NCBI GenBank assembly: GCA_006384855.1 | Contig: VCJN01001941.1 | Coordinates: forward strand, 79,436-143,435 | Source: Tetraselmis striata | Taxonomy: Eukaryota > Chlorophyta > Chlorodendrophyceae > Chlorodendrales > Chlorodendraceae | Length of the DNA: 64,000 nt | Direction: 5' to 3' | Shown here: in pieces, positions 37,601-50,452 of the stretch | Position numbering within the stretch: the first letter of the stretch is position 1 | Layout: every line of letters begins with the position of its first letter | Position numbers and translations under genes: made by a program | The notes under the pieces: generated by a model | What the model was told of the DNA's origin: nothing | Databases searched by the model: none | The model's input: the letters and a program-made list of their open reading frames with translations, nothing else

Positions 37601-40600
37601 GTGATGGGTGACGGACAGGGTGGTCCCCCCCCCCCCCCCCCCCCCGGGAACCTGGAGAGCTGCCTACCATTCAGCAGCCGCTGCCGCTGAGCAGGGAAGC
37701 CGCCTTCGGGCTCGCGGCTCAGCATATCAGACGACAGCTGGAAGAGGCTGTCGGGAGTGACGGCACCGTTGAACAGCAGTCCCTGAGATGGGCGCACACG
37801 GGCGGGCGGCATTGGGCTCAGCCCTCTCCGCTGCTGGCACTGCTGGGCGGCTGCCGAGGCAGGTGGGTGAGCGTCCTACTGGCCCATGGCGAGGAATGTG
37901 GGCGGGCGCATGAGGCACCAGGGCGCACCTCCATCCACATGTTCTCCAGGCGCAGGCGCTCCAGCAGCGGGGGGCCCGTCCAGCAGGAGCCGGTGGGCAG
38001 GCTGTACACGTGCGCCAGCAACTCCACGGCGGCCGCCTGCCGGAAACCGGCGCGGGGGGGAAGGGGGGGGGGGGGGGGGGACGGGGGCGGGGGCAGGGGA
38101 CTGTTCAGCCAATCCGCTGCCGGTTGCCCCCCCCCCCCTCCCCCCCCTGTCAACGCCAGAGGACTGCTACGGACGCAACCTTGCCCCCGCCCCCCCCCCG
38201 GCCCCCCCCCAAAAAAACACATAAAACAGTGTCTACTATCCATCTACCTGTCAATCCATTCTATACTACCACAACACTCGGTGGCAAACCACATCCACAA
38301 GCACTAGAGCGTTGCCACAACTTATGCAACTCCCCACCCATGAAGGATGAGCATAAGCACGCCGAAGCATTGACAACGCAGCAAGCGTCCGCTTAAAAGA
38401 GGTCTGGAGATCCCCCCCCCCCCCCCCCCTCGGTGGTAGAAATGGGTAGCAGTAATGGGCTACCAGTCCCTGATGGCGGAGGCAGTTTCCAAGGGAGGCT
38501 CCGCACCCTGGCGGCCCGTCGCGTGTCCGCAAGCAGGTCCATGCGTGGGCACATCTGGCAGCAGTGCTCCACCACGGCGGAAGCGCGGTCGCGGCCGCTG
38601 CGCCACTGCGCCAGCGCCTGCCAGGTGCCCTCCGCAGCGTCGCTGGCCATGCTCTCCGGGTTCGCATGCAGCTCCAGCGTGATCACCTGGTCAAGACGCA
38701 GCCGGCATCCGGATTCAGGCAGAGCAAACGTATCTTACGGTTGCAGATACGACAGTACAGCGCGACTCTGGCGGCACGGGGCTAACAAGGCACCAAGCGG
38801 CAGGGGGCTGGCGGCATCAGCTGGGAGGATGGGGGCCGCTGCACCTCCAGAGCCTTCGACTGCGCGAGCAGCTTCCATGTCAGAAGCGCATCACTGTCCC
38901 CCTCCTCCCAGTCACTGTCACTTTGTGCTGAGGCATCGGTATCGGGTACGCATGCCGCAATGGCCTGCGGGAGCACCGCGGACGGGGAAGAATTGGGGGG
39001 GGGGGGGGGGGGAGGAGATGGGATGGGATCAGCGGTGGGCTGTGCTTGGAGGGTAGGCCAGATGAGCATGGAGTGGAGTAGCCTGGGCGGAGGGGCGCAG
39101 AGAGAGGCGAGGGGGGGGGGGGGGGGGGGGTGTACCTTCCAGAAGCCGGGCTGCGTGCGCAGCGCATCAACGATGCGGTTGGCGCGGTCGCTGTTCTGCC
39201 AGAGCGCGCAGAGCACGCTGAGGGCGGCGGCCACAGGGCGCGGCTGCTGCTCGTACAACTGCCCCGCCTCGCGCAGCACCGCCCACAGCCCGTCGAGGCA
39301 GCTATGCTGCGGCGGCGGCGGCTTGGCAGAATCCTCCTTGGCGGCCTTGCCGGTGGCGCTTGGCACCATGTCGGAGGGGAACATCAGCAGGTCCAGCATG
39401 CTGGGGTGGCTACCCACCGTCACCTGTGCTCAGGCATCCGCAGGCAGCCCCCTTTCAGCCCTGAAACCAAAACAGGGACCATTCCCGCAATGGCTTTTCC
39501 CCAGGCAGACCTGCGATCACTCACGCAGCCCCCCTTCCCCCCCCCCCCCCCCCCCCCTCTCCCCCCCCTCACACACACACCCACTGATACCAAGTGATAC
39601 GCCCCCAGCAGTCCATCTACCGGATTCAGGACTGCCAGAGCTAGTAGAGACGTGGAGGCGGAGGCGGAGGCAGTATGCATATGTGCACCCCTGCGAGCGC
39701 GGCTGGATGCTTTCAAAGTAGGCACTCACATTTATGGGAACCCCTGCACCTTCAGACAGTCCCTGTGGGTGTGAGTGTCGGTTTGGGTTTAGGGTTTCGA
39801 GTGTGGTACGGTTTCAAGGCGACAACTCTGAATCCTAAGTGGCCAGCTTAGAAAGCCATACCGACGGGGAGAGAGGAGGGGTGGGGGGTGGGGGGGGGAG
39901 GGTTGACGGGGTTCAAAGGGACCTGCGCTCACCTGCACGACGTCCGCGACCGCGCAGTACAGCTCCGGCCGCGCCCTGGCGGTGGGTAGGTCAAAGGCGG
40001 CGATGAGGGCATCGCGCGTGATGGCTGTCCCGGTGGCCTTCCCCTGCACCACCACAGCCTCGTCAGCCATGCAGGGTGGGCCAAGGATGCCCACCAACAC
40101 GTTCAGCAAATACAGTGGACGGAGCAGCCCAGGACTTTCACTCTGCAGCTAGGACACACCGGTCACCAGAAGGGAGTGCCATCGACCGAGGTCACTCCCC
40201 ATGGGCATGCATAGGGTGGCGAGCGATGGCGAGCGCACGGGGTGTGGGGGCAGGGTGACCTGGTGCAGGGAGCTGGCGAAGCTGATGTGGCCGGTCAAGT
40301 TGGCGGAGCACTTGCCGAGGGCGTGCACGGCGCGGACGCACGCCAGGGTGAGCTCCGCGGACGCGGGGGCGTAACCCAAGTACGAGGAAATCAGGGTTAC
40401 CGGCATGGGGTAGTTGGTGCCTGGCGGCATCGCGTGTTCCCACGACAGGAGCGGATGTCAGAGATGTTTGCCCACAATGGCTCCAATGGGTCCAGCAGTA
40501 CTATCCAAGTATGCATTACCTCACTGGCATGGATAGGCACACAGGGTAGACGGCGGGCCCAGAGAAGTAGCAGCAGATACAGTATGTGTAAGTAGAAGGG

Positions 40601-43600
40601 ACGGGCAGCGGACGATCAAAGGGCGCATCCCACCCACCCGCAGGAACTTGGAACAGCTCACGCCCGAGCACGCTGCTCCCGTCGCCCTCGTCCACTGCCT
40701 CAAGCAGGGGCGGCAGCAGCAGGAGCAGCTCCTCCACGGCGCCCTCTGCCGCTGGGATCGCCTGTCAGTACCGAGCAGGCGTGGTGGTCAGTTGAACCGT
40801 GCCAGTGGACAGCGAGGCTCTGGCAGCTGGGGCGTGAGCAGAGGGGCGGCCACCTCCATGTTGAGGCCGGTCAGCGACATGGACTGCAGCGCAGTGGCGC
40901 CTGGCGGCGTCGCGTACAGCAGGAAGTTCCGGAAGGCGCCCTCCTGAAACGCGGGGCAGCAAGGGCATGGGGAAGTCAGGCAGCACCGTCACACGCCAGC
41001 CTCCTGCAGACTGGTCATCACACTACTCCCACCACGTGGACGGTTCCGTGGCTACTTCGTCTCATCGCATAGGCACGGAATGGTCTCATTGGTCAGCGGA
41101 TCCGCGCAACCAAGCAATGCGCACCTGGGAGAAGATGCGCGCGACGAGGGAGTGCAGCTGCTTGCCGTGCTCCGACGTGTGTGAGGTCTGTCGCAGGGAG
41201 AGAGGGCGTGAGCACAGGGTGGCCCCGCTCAAACAGGCAATTCGCAGCGCCGTCAGCACGTTGGCACCACGGGGGTCTTCACCTGCAGCGCGCAGCGCAC
41301 CAGGCGCACGCAGGCGGCCGCCAGTCGCCAGCGCTCCGCCTGCTGGCTGTACTGCCAGCTCCGGTGCGGAGCAAGGACCGCGTGCACCGCATGGCTGAAC
41401 CAGTCCAGAAGCGGGGCCTGCGCGGGGACACATAAAGGGGGGGGGGGGGGGGGGGGGGGCAACGGGGGAGAGTCAGCCCTCTGGCCAACAGAACACAGGA
41501 GAGATCTCTGCCTCTGGCGTCCCACGGTGTTTCTACATTGCCGGCGCACCTCCAAGGTTCCTCAAATATCAGACTGTTTGTGGGAGCCCAATGGCGCGTT
41601 CTTAGGCTCAGTAGAACATGTTTGTTGCATGTTTGTTAGGTTTCAGGTGGGTGAAAAGCAGGGACAATGGGATACCTCACCTGCTGCATGCCGGAGGAGA
41701 TGAGCGCCTCCAGCAGCTTTACAAACCCGAGGGTGGCGGGGTACTTCCCGGCCGGCGCCTCGGAATGCTGCCGGAAAAAGGACAGCGCACTGACCTCCAC
41801 GACAATCTCACTGATGAAGCAAGAAGCACATGCAGAGACGCGATGGGAGGGATTTCAGGGAAACGGTAGGGGGGGGGGGGGGGGGGGGGGGTAATCAGTT
41901 TGCTATGCAGTAGCCGCGGCATGAAGACAGTTGCTGGTGGCGTACAGTCAGCCTTCACCGCTCACCTGTTCATCAGGCTATCCGGGCGCGCAAAGAGCGG
42001 GCTGGCTGCCAGAGTGTCCACCACCTGGACCGGCAGATGACGGGCGAGCGCAGCCGCAATCTGCGCAGCGCAGCAGCAGCTCAAAGCATCAGCATCAGCC
42101 TAAGCATTGCGGTGCTTGCACTGCAGGCAGTGAGCAGTGTCCGACCCGGTCAAGCGTGTGCAACCACAACGATGTGGCGCTCCGACGTAGTGCTCTTCGA
42201 CGGAACCTACTGCAACTGCTCACGGGCGCCGACGCACTTTGGAGGACGCAGTATATAAGAACGTGCTATGCTGTTTTGGGTCAATACCAGAAAAAATAAC
42301 CAGGGATTCATCACGGAGCTATGAACAATGTGCCGGCACCCCAATTTCTACAGCAATTACCACATTCTTATAAGTGCAGCGGCACCTGTATTGGGCGTGC
42401 GCGCCGCGGAAAAAATGCACCGATTTAACGTTCTGTACCATCGAGCCAACAATTCCGTATTATGTTGATAGTGTATTCTGATAGACTTCAAGACGAATTC
42501 AGTTCTTCCTTCTTTGCAAGCGCGTCAATAACAGATATATAGCAAACCCCAAGCGGGTTGAGGCATCATGTAGAGTCAGGGTCCAGAGCTGCAGAGTGAG
42601 GGGATGAGGTCGGTGTGGGGGCGGCTGCATACCCGGAAGCAGTTGCCGACGTCCTCTGCCAACGGCTGCTGCGAGTGGGAGACGGCCCGGACGGCTGCAC
42701 CAAGCAGCAGCAGCGCATCGGGGCGAGGCGCCACCATGCCGGCCTTGGCGCCCTCCGCCGGCTCAGACCACGACCAGGCCAGGCAGTCGTGCACCACCGA
42801 CGGCTCTGACTCCAGCAGCTGTGCCAGCAGGCGCAGGGCGGCGTGAAGTAGGCGGCCAGCCGCAGCGGCGTCGTCGGGCCGGGAGGCCGGCTCCGATAGA
42901 CAGCGGAGCGCCTGCTGCGCCAGTAGCACCAGCAGCATCTGGCCGGGGCAGCTGCCCTCCCACCGCACCAACAGGCGCTGCCCGCTGCTGCCGCTCGCCT
43001 CTGGCCCCAGCAGTGAGGAGCCGGGCGCCAGTGCTGGGGGCAGAGGCAGAATGGAGCCCTGGCGGACAGTGTAGAGAGGCAGGCACAGATCAGCCCATCA
43101 GCATAGAAAAGACTGCAATAACAAAACTATAACTGGCGCTGGACTGTGGGGCAGTCAACACAAGGCCATCATTCCCATCAACAGCAGCCTGGTGCGGAGT
43201 TGATGTTTGCTAATAACATGGCACATACATAAAAACATCGGGATCGGGTTGCGGCCGGTGATGATGGGCTGCACGGGACATGCCGAAGCAGACTCGCAGT
43301 AATTCAACCAGTCCCTCGTCAGACCGTGAGGCCCCCCTAACCTCGCAGGCCCAGCGAGCAGTTGAATCGGTGCTCAGGTCCCCGTTTCATTCATGGCAGT
43401 CATTGCGAGAGTCATCGTCACTGATATAATGACGCAATATCAGAACTACTTGCAAACCCAAACCGTGGGAAACACTAGTTGAAAACAGCATTTCTGACTT
43501 CCACGCCGCTAATTGATGGCAACAGGAGACAAAGGGTCTAAACAGGGAAAGCCCTACGGGCGAGGGCGACAAGGTGTGAAGGATCTGAGCGGGGCGGCCA

Positions 43601-44615
43601 TCAGGCTGTTGGCAGGGGGGGAGGGGGGGGGGTGGCAGAGACATCCGAGGAGGGGCACCTGCACGCCTTGCGGCAAGGTGAAGAAGTCGCCGGGCAGTGC
43701 CAGAGGCTGCCTGGTAGTCACCAGCTCCCCGGAGCCGTCCTCGCGCCCGACAGAGGCAAAGACGGCTGCGCCGTCATGCAACACCGTCAGGCCGGGCAGC
43801 TCCTTGAGATAGATGTACGCGTGCACCGCGGCGGGCGCGCCCTGGGCCAGCCCCGAGAGCAGCGACAGCAGCGGGAGCGGCGCCGCGGGGAAGAGGCCGC
43901 GCGTTGCGTCCAGAAAGGACACCAGAGGCATGAGCAGCGCCCCGCTGGCGGCGCCCCGCTCGTCCTCCAGCTCCTCTGGGGATGCCGCCTCCCAGAAGGC
44001 GTCGCACAGCTCGGGCTGCCCGTCCATCAGCGCCGCCACCACCGCCACAAACGCCTCCAGCTCCGCAGCCGCGAGGGAGTGCGGCGAGACGCTGAAGGCC
44101 GCGACGGTGGCGGACAGCAGGTGGAGGATCACGGAGCGGTAGAGGCCGCTCAGCGCGTGGTCGCTGCCCACAACATCTCCCTGCCAGCGACAGGGGCCGC
44201 CTGTACGTCAGCACTAGTGTGGCGTCCAGCGCCGGGTGCCAGCAGGCATACGTCAGAAGATTGACCTCCGGCAACACCTCCGCCCCGCCCTGCCCAGCCC
44301 AGCAGCAGCACCTGGAGCATGGTGTACAGCGAGCCGAGGAATCCGTTGTTCCAGGACCAGGCTCCAAAGTTCCGAGCGTTGGCTAGGGCGTCGGGTGAGG
44401 TCTCCGCCTCGGTCTCTGAGCCATGCAGCACCTGCGGCCCCCATGGAAGACGGGACGATGGGGGAGAGGGAGGGAAGAGGTTCAGGCTGGATAGCGGAAA
44501 GCAGCTTCCATGGCTTCTATCAATGGGGGCAGTGCGGCTGCGTGGCCGCCGCAAAGGCAGCCCTCCGGCCAGCAGCAGTGCCAGCCCCCACCAACCGGAC
44601 GGAGACTGGCAGACT

Positions 44616-44662
<47 letters not shown>

Positions 44663-45858
44663 TTACAGGGAGTTGTAGGTAACTAGAGGGCACCACCACC
44701 TTCCAAAGGGTAAGCAGCTAGAGCCCTATAACCTACCCTGGTGGCACGTCTCCAGGCAGACACTACGGAATACTATTTGAAACTCAGTCAAATGTCATGT
44801 CTGATGATGCGGCTAGCGATCATTGGCACAAGCACTGCAGGTGACAGCATATTGGCCGTATCAGTCAGCACATCCGCGGGGAATCCACCTCACTTTCTCA
44901 TCGCTAGTATGTAACAACAGCATCACTACCCGGAGAGATACACTGTGCCCTCTCCCACATGCACAACGCCGCCCCAAAACGCATGGTTCACACCCCGCTT
45001 CACGCCAGTAAGATGTTGGGGTGTGTGTGAGTCTTGCTCCTCGAGGGCACCATGCCCTCAGGAGCAAGACTGTGCCAGCACATCCAACCGCATAATGGCA
45101 ACGTTGTCATTCCCGATATCCTACTCAGCCTCTGTCCAGTCCCCCCACCTGGAAAGCCGCCCAGCCCATGAGCACCACCGGCGACGGCGCCTTGGCAGTC
45201 ATCAGCGCCTCCGCGCCCGCCTCCACCTCCTGCAGGTCCGCGTCACCGGTGAGGTGGTGCGCCTCCTGCCCGGCCGCCAGCTGGTCCATCAGCCCCTCCA
45301 GGTCAAGCCCCTGCAGGGACACGCAGGGTAGAGCGAAAAACAACGGCTGAGCTCCCACTCCCGCTCATCATGCCGCCCGGCCTGGCGAGTGGGCTGGCAT
45401 CAAGCTCAAGGGGCCAGGCTCAGGAACAGCAACGCGCGCTGCCTACATCTCTGAGCACCCATTACATACCGCACAGCACTGCCATGACCATCATTACCGA
45501 TTACGTGGCTACGGGTGTCAACGCGTCGATATAAGGCCTCGAATTGGGCTTGCGTGCAGCCCCCAAGGAGCATGCCCTATCTATGGTTCCACTGCAGCTT
45601 TGTCTACATTTGACCTCAGGTAGGGCAGGCTCTCATCAGCAATGATGTTCTTATGTTCTTACTATCGCGTTTTTCCGGCACTGCGACGGCAAATGCCTAC
45701 TCATACCGACAGCCCTCATGCATGAACATGATCAGAGCCATACCTGCAGCATCAGCAGCGTCGCCAGCTGTCTGGCGCGGTTCTGAAACACTGCCACCTG
45801 CATAGCCCACAGGTGGGAGGTTCAGAATGCAGGAACCGAAGTCGGAAGGGGGCAGGGT

Positions 45859-45889
<31 letters not shown>

Positions 45890-47366
45890 GTAGCTGGCTG
45901 GCTGTCTGCCCTCGGGGAGACGCACCTCGGGGTCGCGCTCCATGCGCGCGTTGCCCAGAAAGTCACGCAACAGCAGCGCGAGCGCCTTCCACCTCGCCGC
46001 GGAGCACAGCTGCGGCGTCTGGCTGTACAGCATGATGAGCAGGTCCAGCACAAGGCAGCGCTCGGTGGCCGCCTGCGCGCGTTGGGGAGCGAGTGTCATT
46101 TCGGCAGAATGGCACGCAGCCAGTGCTACGACCAGCGCCCTGGCCCCTGCAACATCCTTAGTTGGACTGCCTCTAGCTGTACGTATGGCTACATCACGTA
46201 CAAAGGTTGCAAGGCTTGAAGCGATAGCGGAGTAGAGGATGGAGCAATGCAGAAATACAGCAGCCGCTGACATCCTTTTGTGCGCCCGCGGGGGGGGGGG
46301 GGGGGGGGGGGCACCTGCAGTGCCCACAGCCGCTGCTCCTGCTCCAGCCGCCGGCCCTTGCCGGGAGGGGCAACCGCCAGCATGCCGCCCGTAGCTGCCT
46401 CTTCGCCCAGCGTGAAGGTGGGGAAGCTCGCAGACAGCAACGCAAACAGATTACCCTCTAGCCCCTGCAGGAGGAGAGCCCACGAAGCGGCAAGCCTCAG
46501 CGCCGGAGGGCGGGCGGAGCGGAGCCGGAGGGGGACAGGTCCAGGAAGGGCGGGTCAAGCGGGATGGCGCGCGGCTCCACCTGGTCGACCAGCCGCTTGG
46601 CCAGTGGCGCCAGCTCCTGCCTGTCCGCCTGGCTCAGCACCTCGCCCAGCGCCTTGAGCAGGTAGATGCGCTCTGAAAAGTAGTACTCCGTGATCTGCCG
46701 GGGGAAAGGATGTGTGTTGGGGCGTTAGGGGAGTTGGAGGAGGGGGAGAGTGATTGTGGCTAGGGAGGCATGGACACCTAGGGAGGCATCGGTTTGAGGC
46801 AATGAGGACGAGGTGTGTGGGAGGGTGGAGGGGGGGCGCCCACCCTCAGTACCGCCTGCGCATCCAGCTCAGCGGGTGCCTTGTCCAGACCGTCCTCGCG
46901 CAGCCAGCGCTTGAAGAGGAAGAAGGACTGCACCTCGTCCAGCCCCTAGGTAGACAGCGGGATGCAGACAGCCCACAAACACCATGAGCACCAGCCCCCC
47001 CCCCCCCCCCCCCCCCCCTCACCCATCCGCCCCCAAGCCACTGGGGGCAGAGCGGCGCAGGTAGGTAGAGTCAAGCCGGCGTGTGGGGTCTCTGCTATGG
47101 AGGCGCACCAGGTGGCTGGACACCTGCCCCACCAGACCGCGCAGCTTGGCTTCCACGACGGCCTTCTTGCCATCCGCCTCAAAGTGGCTCTCGTTCTTCA
47201 GCGCCGTGGCCGATGTGCTGCTTTGGGGCTTGAAGCGCGCGAGAGTGTGCAGCAGCCAGGGTGTGTGCTTGTCCAGAAGCTTGGCGCTGGACGGGCCGCT
47301 GCCTGCTAGCGCCTCATATACCTTCTTGTGCGGCTGCCACCACAGCTCGTTCGCGCTGAACACCAT
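28263..47366 (-). CDS. NUP205: NUP205-family nuclear pore scaffold protein
   Basis: About 40 exons, ~2,050 residues, with nearly all phases closing. Exons: 47366-47109, 46945-46844, 46694-46581, 46464-46315, 46072-45926, 45797-45744, 45310-45149, 44431-44312, 44180-43659, 43058-42633, 42060-41966, 41810-41681, 41417-41283, 41187-41125, 40943-40854, 40761-40638, 40420-40260, 40148-39933, 39423-39136, 38964-38845, 38686-38507, 38036-37929, 37782-37668, 37228-36898, 36474-36355, 35705-35488, 35338-35292, 35163-35020, 34862-34740, 33845-33713, 33605-33517, 33196-33053, 32872-32783, 32673-32529, 32353-32254, 32098-31957, 30594-30403, 29640-29446, 28325-28263. The protein is alpha-helical throughout, as expected of this inner-ring scaffold. 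The start NELWWQPHKKVYEALAG...LLDKHTPWLLHTLARFK parallels human NUP205 LWGPYKDIWHKV...LLDKILKKHKPDFISLFK. ITEYYFSERIYLLKAL and FVAVVAALMDGQPELCDAFW are also family-like. The 3' end is unresolved, and the donor at 31956 would be GC. Confidence 0.75.
31210..31285 (+). mobile_element. LINE 3'-end fragment
   Basis: About 60 bases match the minus strand of 60345-60405 almost exactly, including GGATTTCCTTCTGGATTTCT and then TTGAATGTTGC and CATGTAAT. Consistent with a 5'-truncated insertion, in a NUP205 intron. Confidence 0.65.
31430..31712 (-). mobile_element. Candidate second tRNA-derived SINE
   Basis: On the minus strand an A-box-like TTGGCCCAAAGCAGTGG is followed 37 bases later by a perfect B box GGTTCGACTCC. 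The downstream sequence is rich in CCCTA/TAGGG steps. No second copy was found in the window, so it could instead be a decayed tRNA gene. Confidence 0.4.
34296..34334 (+). repeat. (CA)n microsatellite
   Basis: About 17 CA units in a NUP205 intron, with GA-headed repeat copy 2 just downstream. Confidence 0.9.
34362..34441 (+). repeat. GA-headed short repeat, copy 2
   Basis: A short GA run, then CCTTACATGGAGCTGTAGGT, then GGAGGGC and, near the end, GTAAGCAGCTAAG. The last block is shared with copy 3. Confidence 0.6.
34499..34628 (+). repeat. Compound (AT/CATA)n and (CT)n microsatellite
   Basis: Alternating AT and CATA units to about 34560, then about 14 CT units at 34588-34617, all in a NUP205 intron. 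Confidence 0.85.
44618..44718 (+). repeat. GA-headed short repeat, copy 3
   Basis: About 17 GA units (44619-44653), then GCTTACAGGGAGTTGTAGGT, AGAGGGC, and GTAAGCAGCTAGAG. In a NUP205 intron. Confidence 0.6.
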
Positions 47367-48474
47367 CGCTACTGCCACCCGCACGCCTGCCTGTGGTCCC
47401 TCCCCCTGTGGGCCTCACTATCTCGCCCCCACACCTGCCTGTAAGGGGAGAATGAGAGGGGGGGGGGGGGGAGGGGGCGGCGGGGGGAGGGTTGACTCAC
47501 TGCCAGGTCGGAAGTACAGAACTCTCAACCCCCCCCCCCCCCTTCCCGAGCCAGCCTTCCCCGGACACAGGCAACCGGGGCAGTGATATGCCTGCTGCCT
47601 GTGTGGCTGGCTTAGGTGCGCATGGGCCTGCGGGTTTGGCCGTGGGGTCCAAGATGGTTCGGGGGTGCTGCCGCTACCCCCCCCCCCCCCCCCCCCCACC
47701 ACCACGACCTGCACGCCTGCTGCCGCCCCTGCCCGGCGGGCCGAGTTCCACTCACCCCGAGACCACCGACCGATGACCCGCCGGGACTCAGAGGGGCACG
47801 GGGCTGCTGGGGCTTCGGGTGCTCGCAAAGCCACGGGTGCTGTGCACTCAGCCCGAAGCGGGCGGAAGCAGGATCAGCGGTGGTGGTGTGCTGGCCTGAG
47901 CAGTGGCATCCCGCCTGTGAGTCGCTAGCAGCACCCCGGCCGGTTGGGAGCGCCGGCGTCGTGCGCCATCACCGTCGCTGGTGTCACCAGTTCATCAGCG
48001 CAGCAGCAGCAGTACATTTTTTTGGTTACAGGGATTGGATGAGTCGAGCCGGGTTTTAATTTTGATGTATCTACGACTGCCTGGTACCTTTTTATCCTAA
48101 ATTGGTATGTACTACAGGGGTAATCCATACCGGGTACTCGTATAGTGCGCATCATCGCGCCGCAATGATGTCGTCGGTGACTGTTGCGCGCGCTCGCGCC
48201 GCTCGTTCATATCCGCGAGAGACGGCGGAACGAGGGCCTCGGCGGCAGCTGGTACGTCGCATCGCCCTCAGCGAGGTAAACCCATCCCGCCCCGGCCGCT
48301 GGCGCCATCGCTCGCTCGCTCGCCAGAAGCGGCACGCTCTGATCCAGCAAACAGACGGTGGCGACGGCTCGACCCGCCCTGCGCCCCGGCGCTTGCACCT
48401 TCCGTCAGCCTGGCCCGCACGCACTCGCTATAAAATACCGAAATATTCCTGCCGTTGTTTGCACCGGTCAAGGT
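47367..48474. other. Divergent promoter region, no gene recognised
   Basis: Between the NUP205 start (minus) and the SAP-tailed gene (plus). Holds G runs near 47458-47484 and C runs near 47529-47542 and 47679-47697. Arg/Ser-rich frames upstream of 48475 are open but show no domain. One could extend the next gene's N-terminus. Confidence 0.4.
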
Positions 48475-49841
48475 ATGAGGCTGGCCCCGCGGAATCCGCT
48501 CCAGCTACACAGCACCCAGTGTGCAGGCAGGATTGTAACTTGTTGGACCCCATCAAGGCACGCCGCGACGCCGCCGACGCCACAGCGATCGCGAGCGCCG
48601 CGCCTCGGCGACAACACTTGGAATATTTGCTGTCCTGCCCTCGACGTCGGCCTGCGCCGGCGGGGCTACCCCGCACGGCCTCCGAGCCGCCAACGGAGGC
48701 TGGTGGTCGCCAAGCTCGGGGCGGGCGTCGACGCGGCATACTGCGCGCTGCTGGCTTCCGGTGCGCTGTCGTCCGCGGTACTTGCGCTCGCGCCGCGGCC
48801 GACGGAGACGCAGCCACCTCTCGGCCAGCTATCTCTGCTATGCACTGTGGCTAGGGTACCGCTGCTCAACTGGCTGGTGAGTCCTTCGGTAATGTAGGCG
48901 GCTGGCGCGCCTATCAGGCACAGCCTTGAGGTTCATGACGGGGGCGTGTTTTGAGTTGGGGCCGCAAGCCTGGCCCTTGATTTGTATGTTCGTCCACTGC
49001 AGGTATTTTACGTTTATTCCAAGGGAGTCTAATATAGATAGTCTAGTTACTCGTGTGCAAGGGCGATGGGAGCACCTATCATATGGCACACCAGCATGGC
49101 ACCTGCTCAAGGGTCTTGACATGACCTGGCATGACATTACCTCGCCCGCTTTGTGTGCAGCCCTGGCTGGCTGCTGGTACGTGGTGGTCGCGGCCGCGAT
49201 ACTTTGGCTACGCCGCCATCTACCTGGCACCGGTTCTGTTTGTGGCAGCCGCAGCGGCTCGCCAGTGGGGCGTAGCGGCGGAGGAGGGCGGCCTGCTGCT
49301 GCTGTCGTCCCTGCTCTGCCCTGTGCACTTCCAGCTGGAGACGGACCTGAGCGAGAGGAAGGATGTGAGCAGCGCAGATGACGCCGTGCGCCGCGGGAAG
49401 CGTCTGTGGCAGCTGCTGCGCGATCCGGAGCATCGTAGGGCGACAGAGCGTCAACAAGCAGCGGATGGCCGTGAAGCCACTGAGGATGTCGGCGCATCTT
49501 ATGGATTACAGATGCCTCCTGGCGAAAGCACAACCTCCATCGTTGCTCCCTCGACTCAAACGCTGGTCAGTGATGGCGCCACCACAAGGCGGGATGGCGG
49601 AGGACAGGCGGATAGGGGCGCGGTGAATAACGAGGTTGCGCTCCTGGCGAGCATCCAGCAGCGTGAGCAGGTGGAGCTGGCAGACGCCTTGGCCACCTGG
49701 GACGAGGCGATGGCGCTGCGGATGAAGACAGTGAAGGAGCTGCGGGTGATGGCGGCGCAGTTGCAGGTCCGAGGCCGCTCTAGGATGCGCAAGGCGGAGC
49801 TCATCGCGGCGATTGAGGTGGCTAGAGGGAGGCCACATTAG
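48475..49841 (+). CDS. Membrane protein with SAP / Rho-N-like C-terminal motif
   Basis: Two exons, 48475-48876 and 49161-49841, join in phase 0 to about 360 residues. Residues 1-65 are Arg/Ser/Thr/Pro-rich with few acids, which is transit-peptide-like. Hydrophobic helices follow: AAYCALLASGALSSAVLALA, then after the splice a YFGYAAIYLAPVLFVAAAAA stretch and GGLLLLSSLLCPVHF. After these comes a polar low-complexity region. The C-terminus reads MKTVKELRVMAAQLQVRGRS then RKAELIAAIEVARG, the two-helix SAP/HeH or Rho-N pattern that binds nucleic acid. A chloroplast or other organelle envelope protein that contacts nucleic acid is an inference. The frame is open upstream of the chosen ATG, so the start could lie further 5'. 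No named orthologue was recognised. Confidence 0.6.
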
Positions 49842-50452
49842 TGACCCTTCTCCCCGCCGTAGCTGGAGCAGTGACGGAGAATCAGCTCCTCAAACAGCCT
49901 GCAAATCGCCGGAGCTGACGGCACCAAGGATGGAGGCAGGCTCCCAGTGGCTTCCTGTGACCCTATGTGGCTGGCATCCACACCGTCGTTGGGGACCTGC
50001 CCAGGGCACACACAATTGGCCCGCTCCACAACATTCATAAGAGATTGACCATACACATATATGCATCCCACAGCATGGAATGATGTAATAATGTACAGGA
50101 ATATTTATTTCTCCCATCCGCGTCAGGCAGCAAGCCCGTGCAGCGCCAAGCTGGTGGCATGGACGGTCAGGACGGTGCTGCCTCCCCATCGCAGCTTTCC
50201 ATGAAGCTTGCTCAAACATTATGGAGCACGAGAAAGACCTAGAGCAGGCCAGCTACCCCCCCCCCCCCCCCCCCTGGGGGTTTAGCTCAAGACAATTGGG
50301 GATGGGTACTGGTGCCGGCACCATGCAATCGTGCCGGCAATCAGTTGGGGGGGGGGGGGGGGGGGGGGGGGCTGAGATTTACACACATGATGGGGGCGGG
50401 CCGACTGTCTGGGGGAGGGTGTCGCAGCTGGGGCTGGGCTAGGACGCGCCGC
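49842..50452. other. Intergenic between convergent genes
   Basis: 3' flanks of the SAP-tailed gene and V-ATPase B. C run at about 50257-50274 and G run at about 50347-50370. No gene seen. Confidence 0.5.

Noticed and set aside
39781-39800. Telomere-like GGGTTTAGGGTTT, here and at the window end
   Set aside because: Only one or two units; not an array, so not evidence of a telomere.
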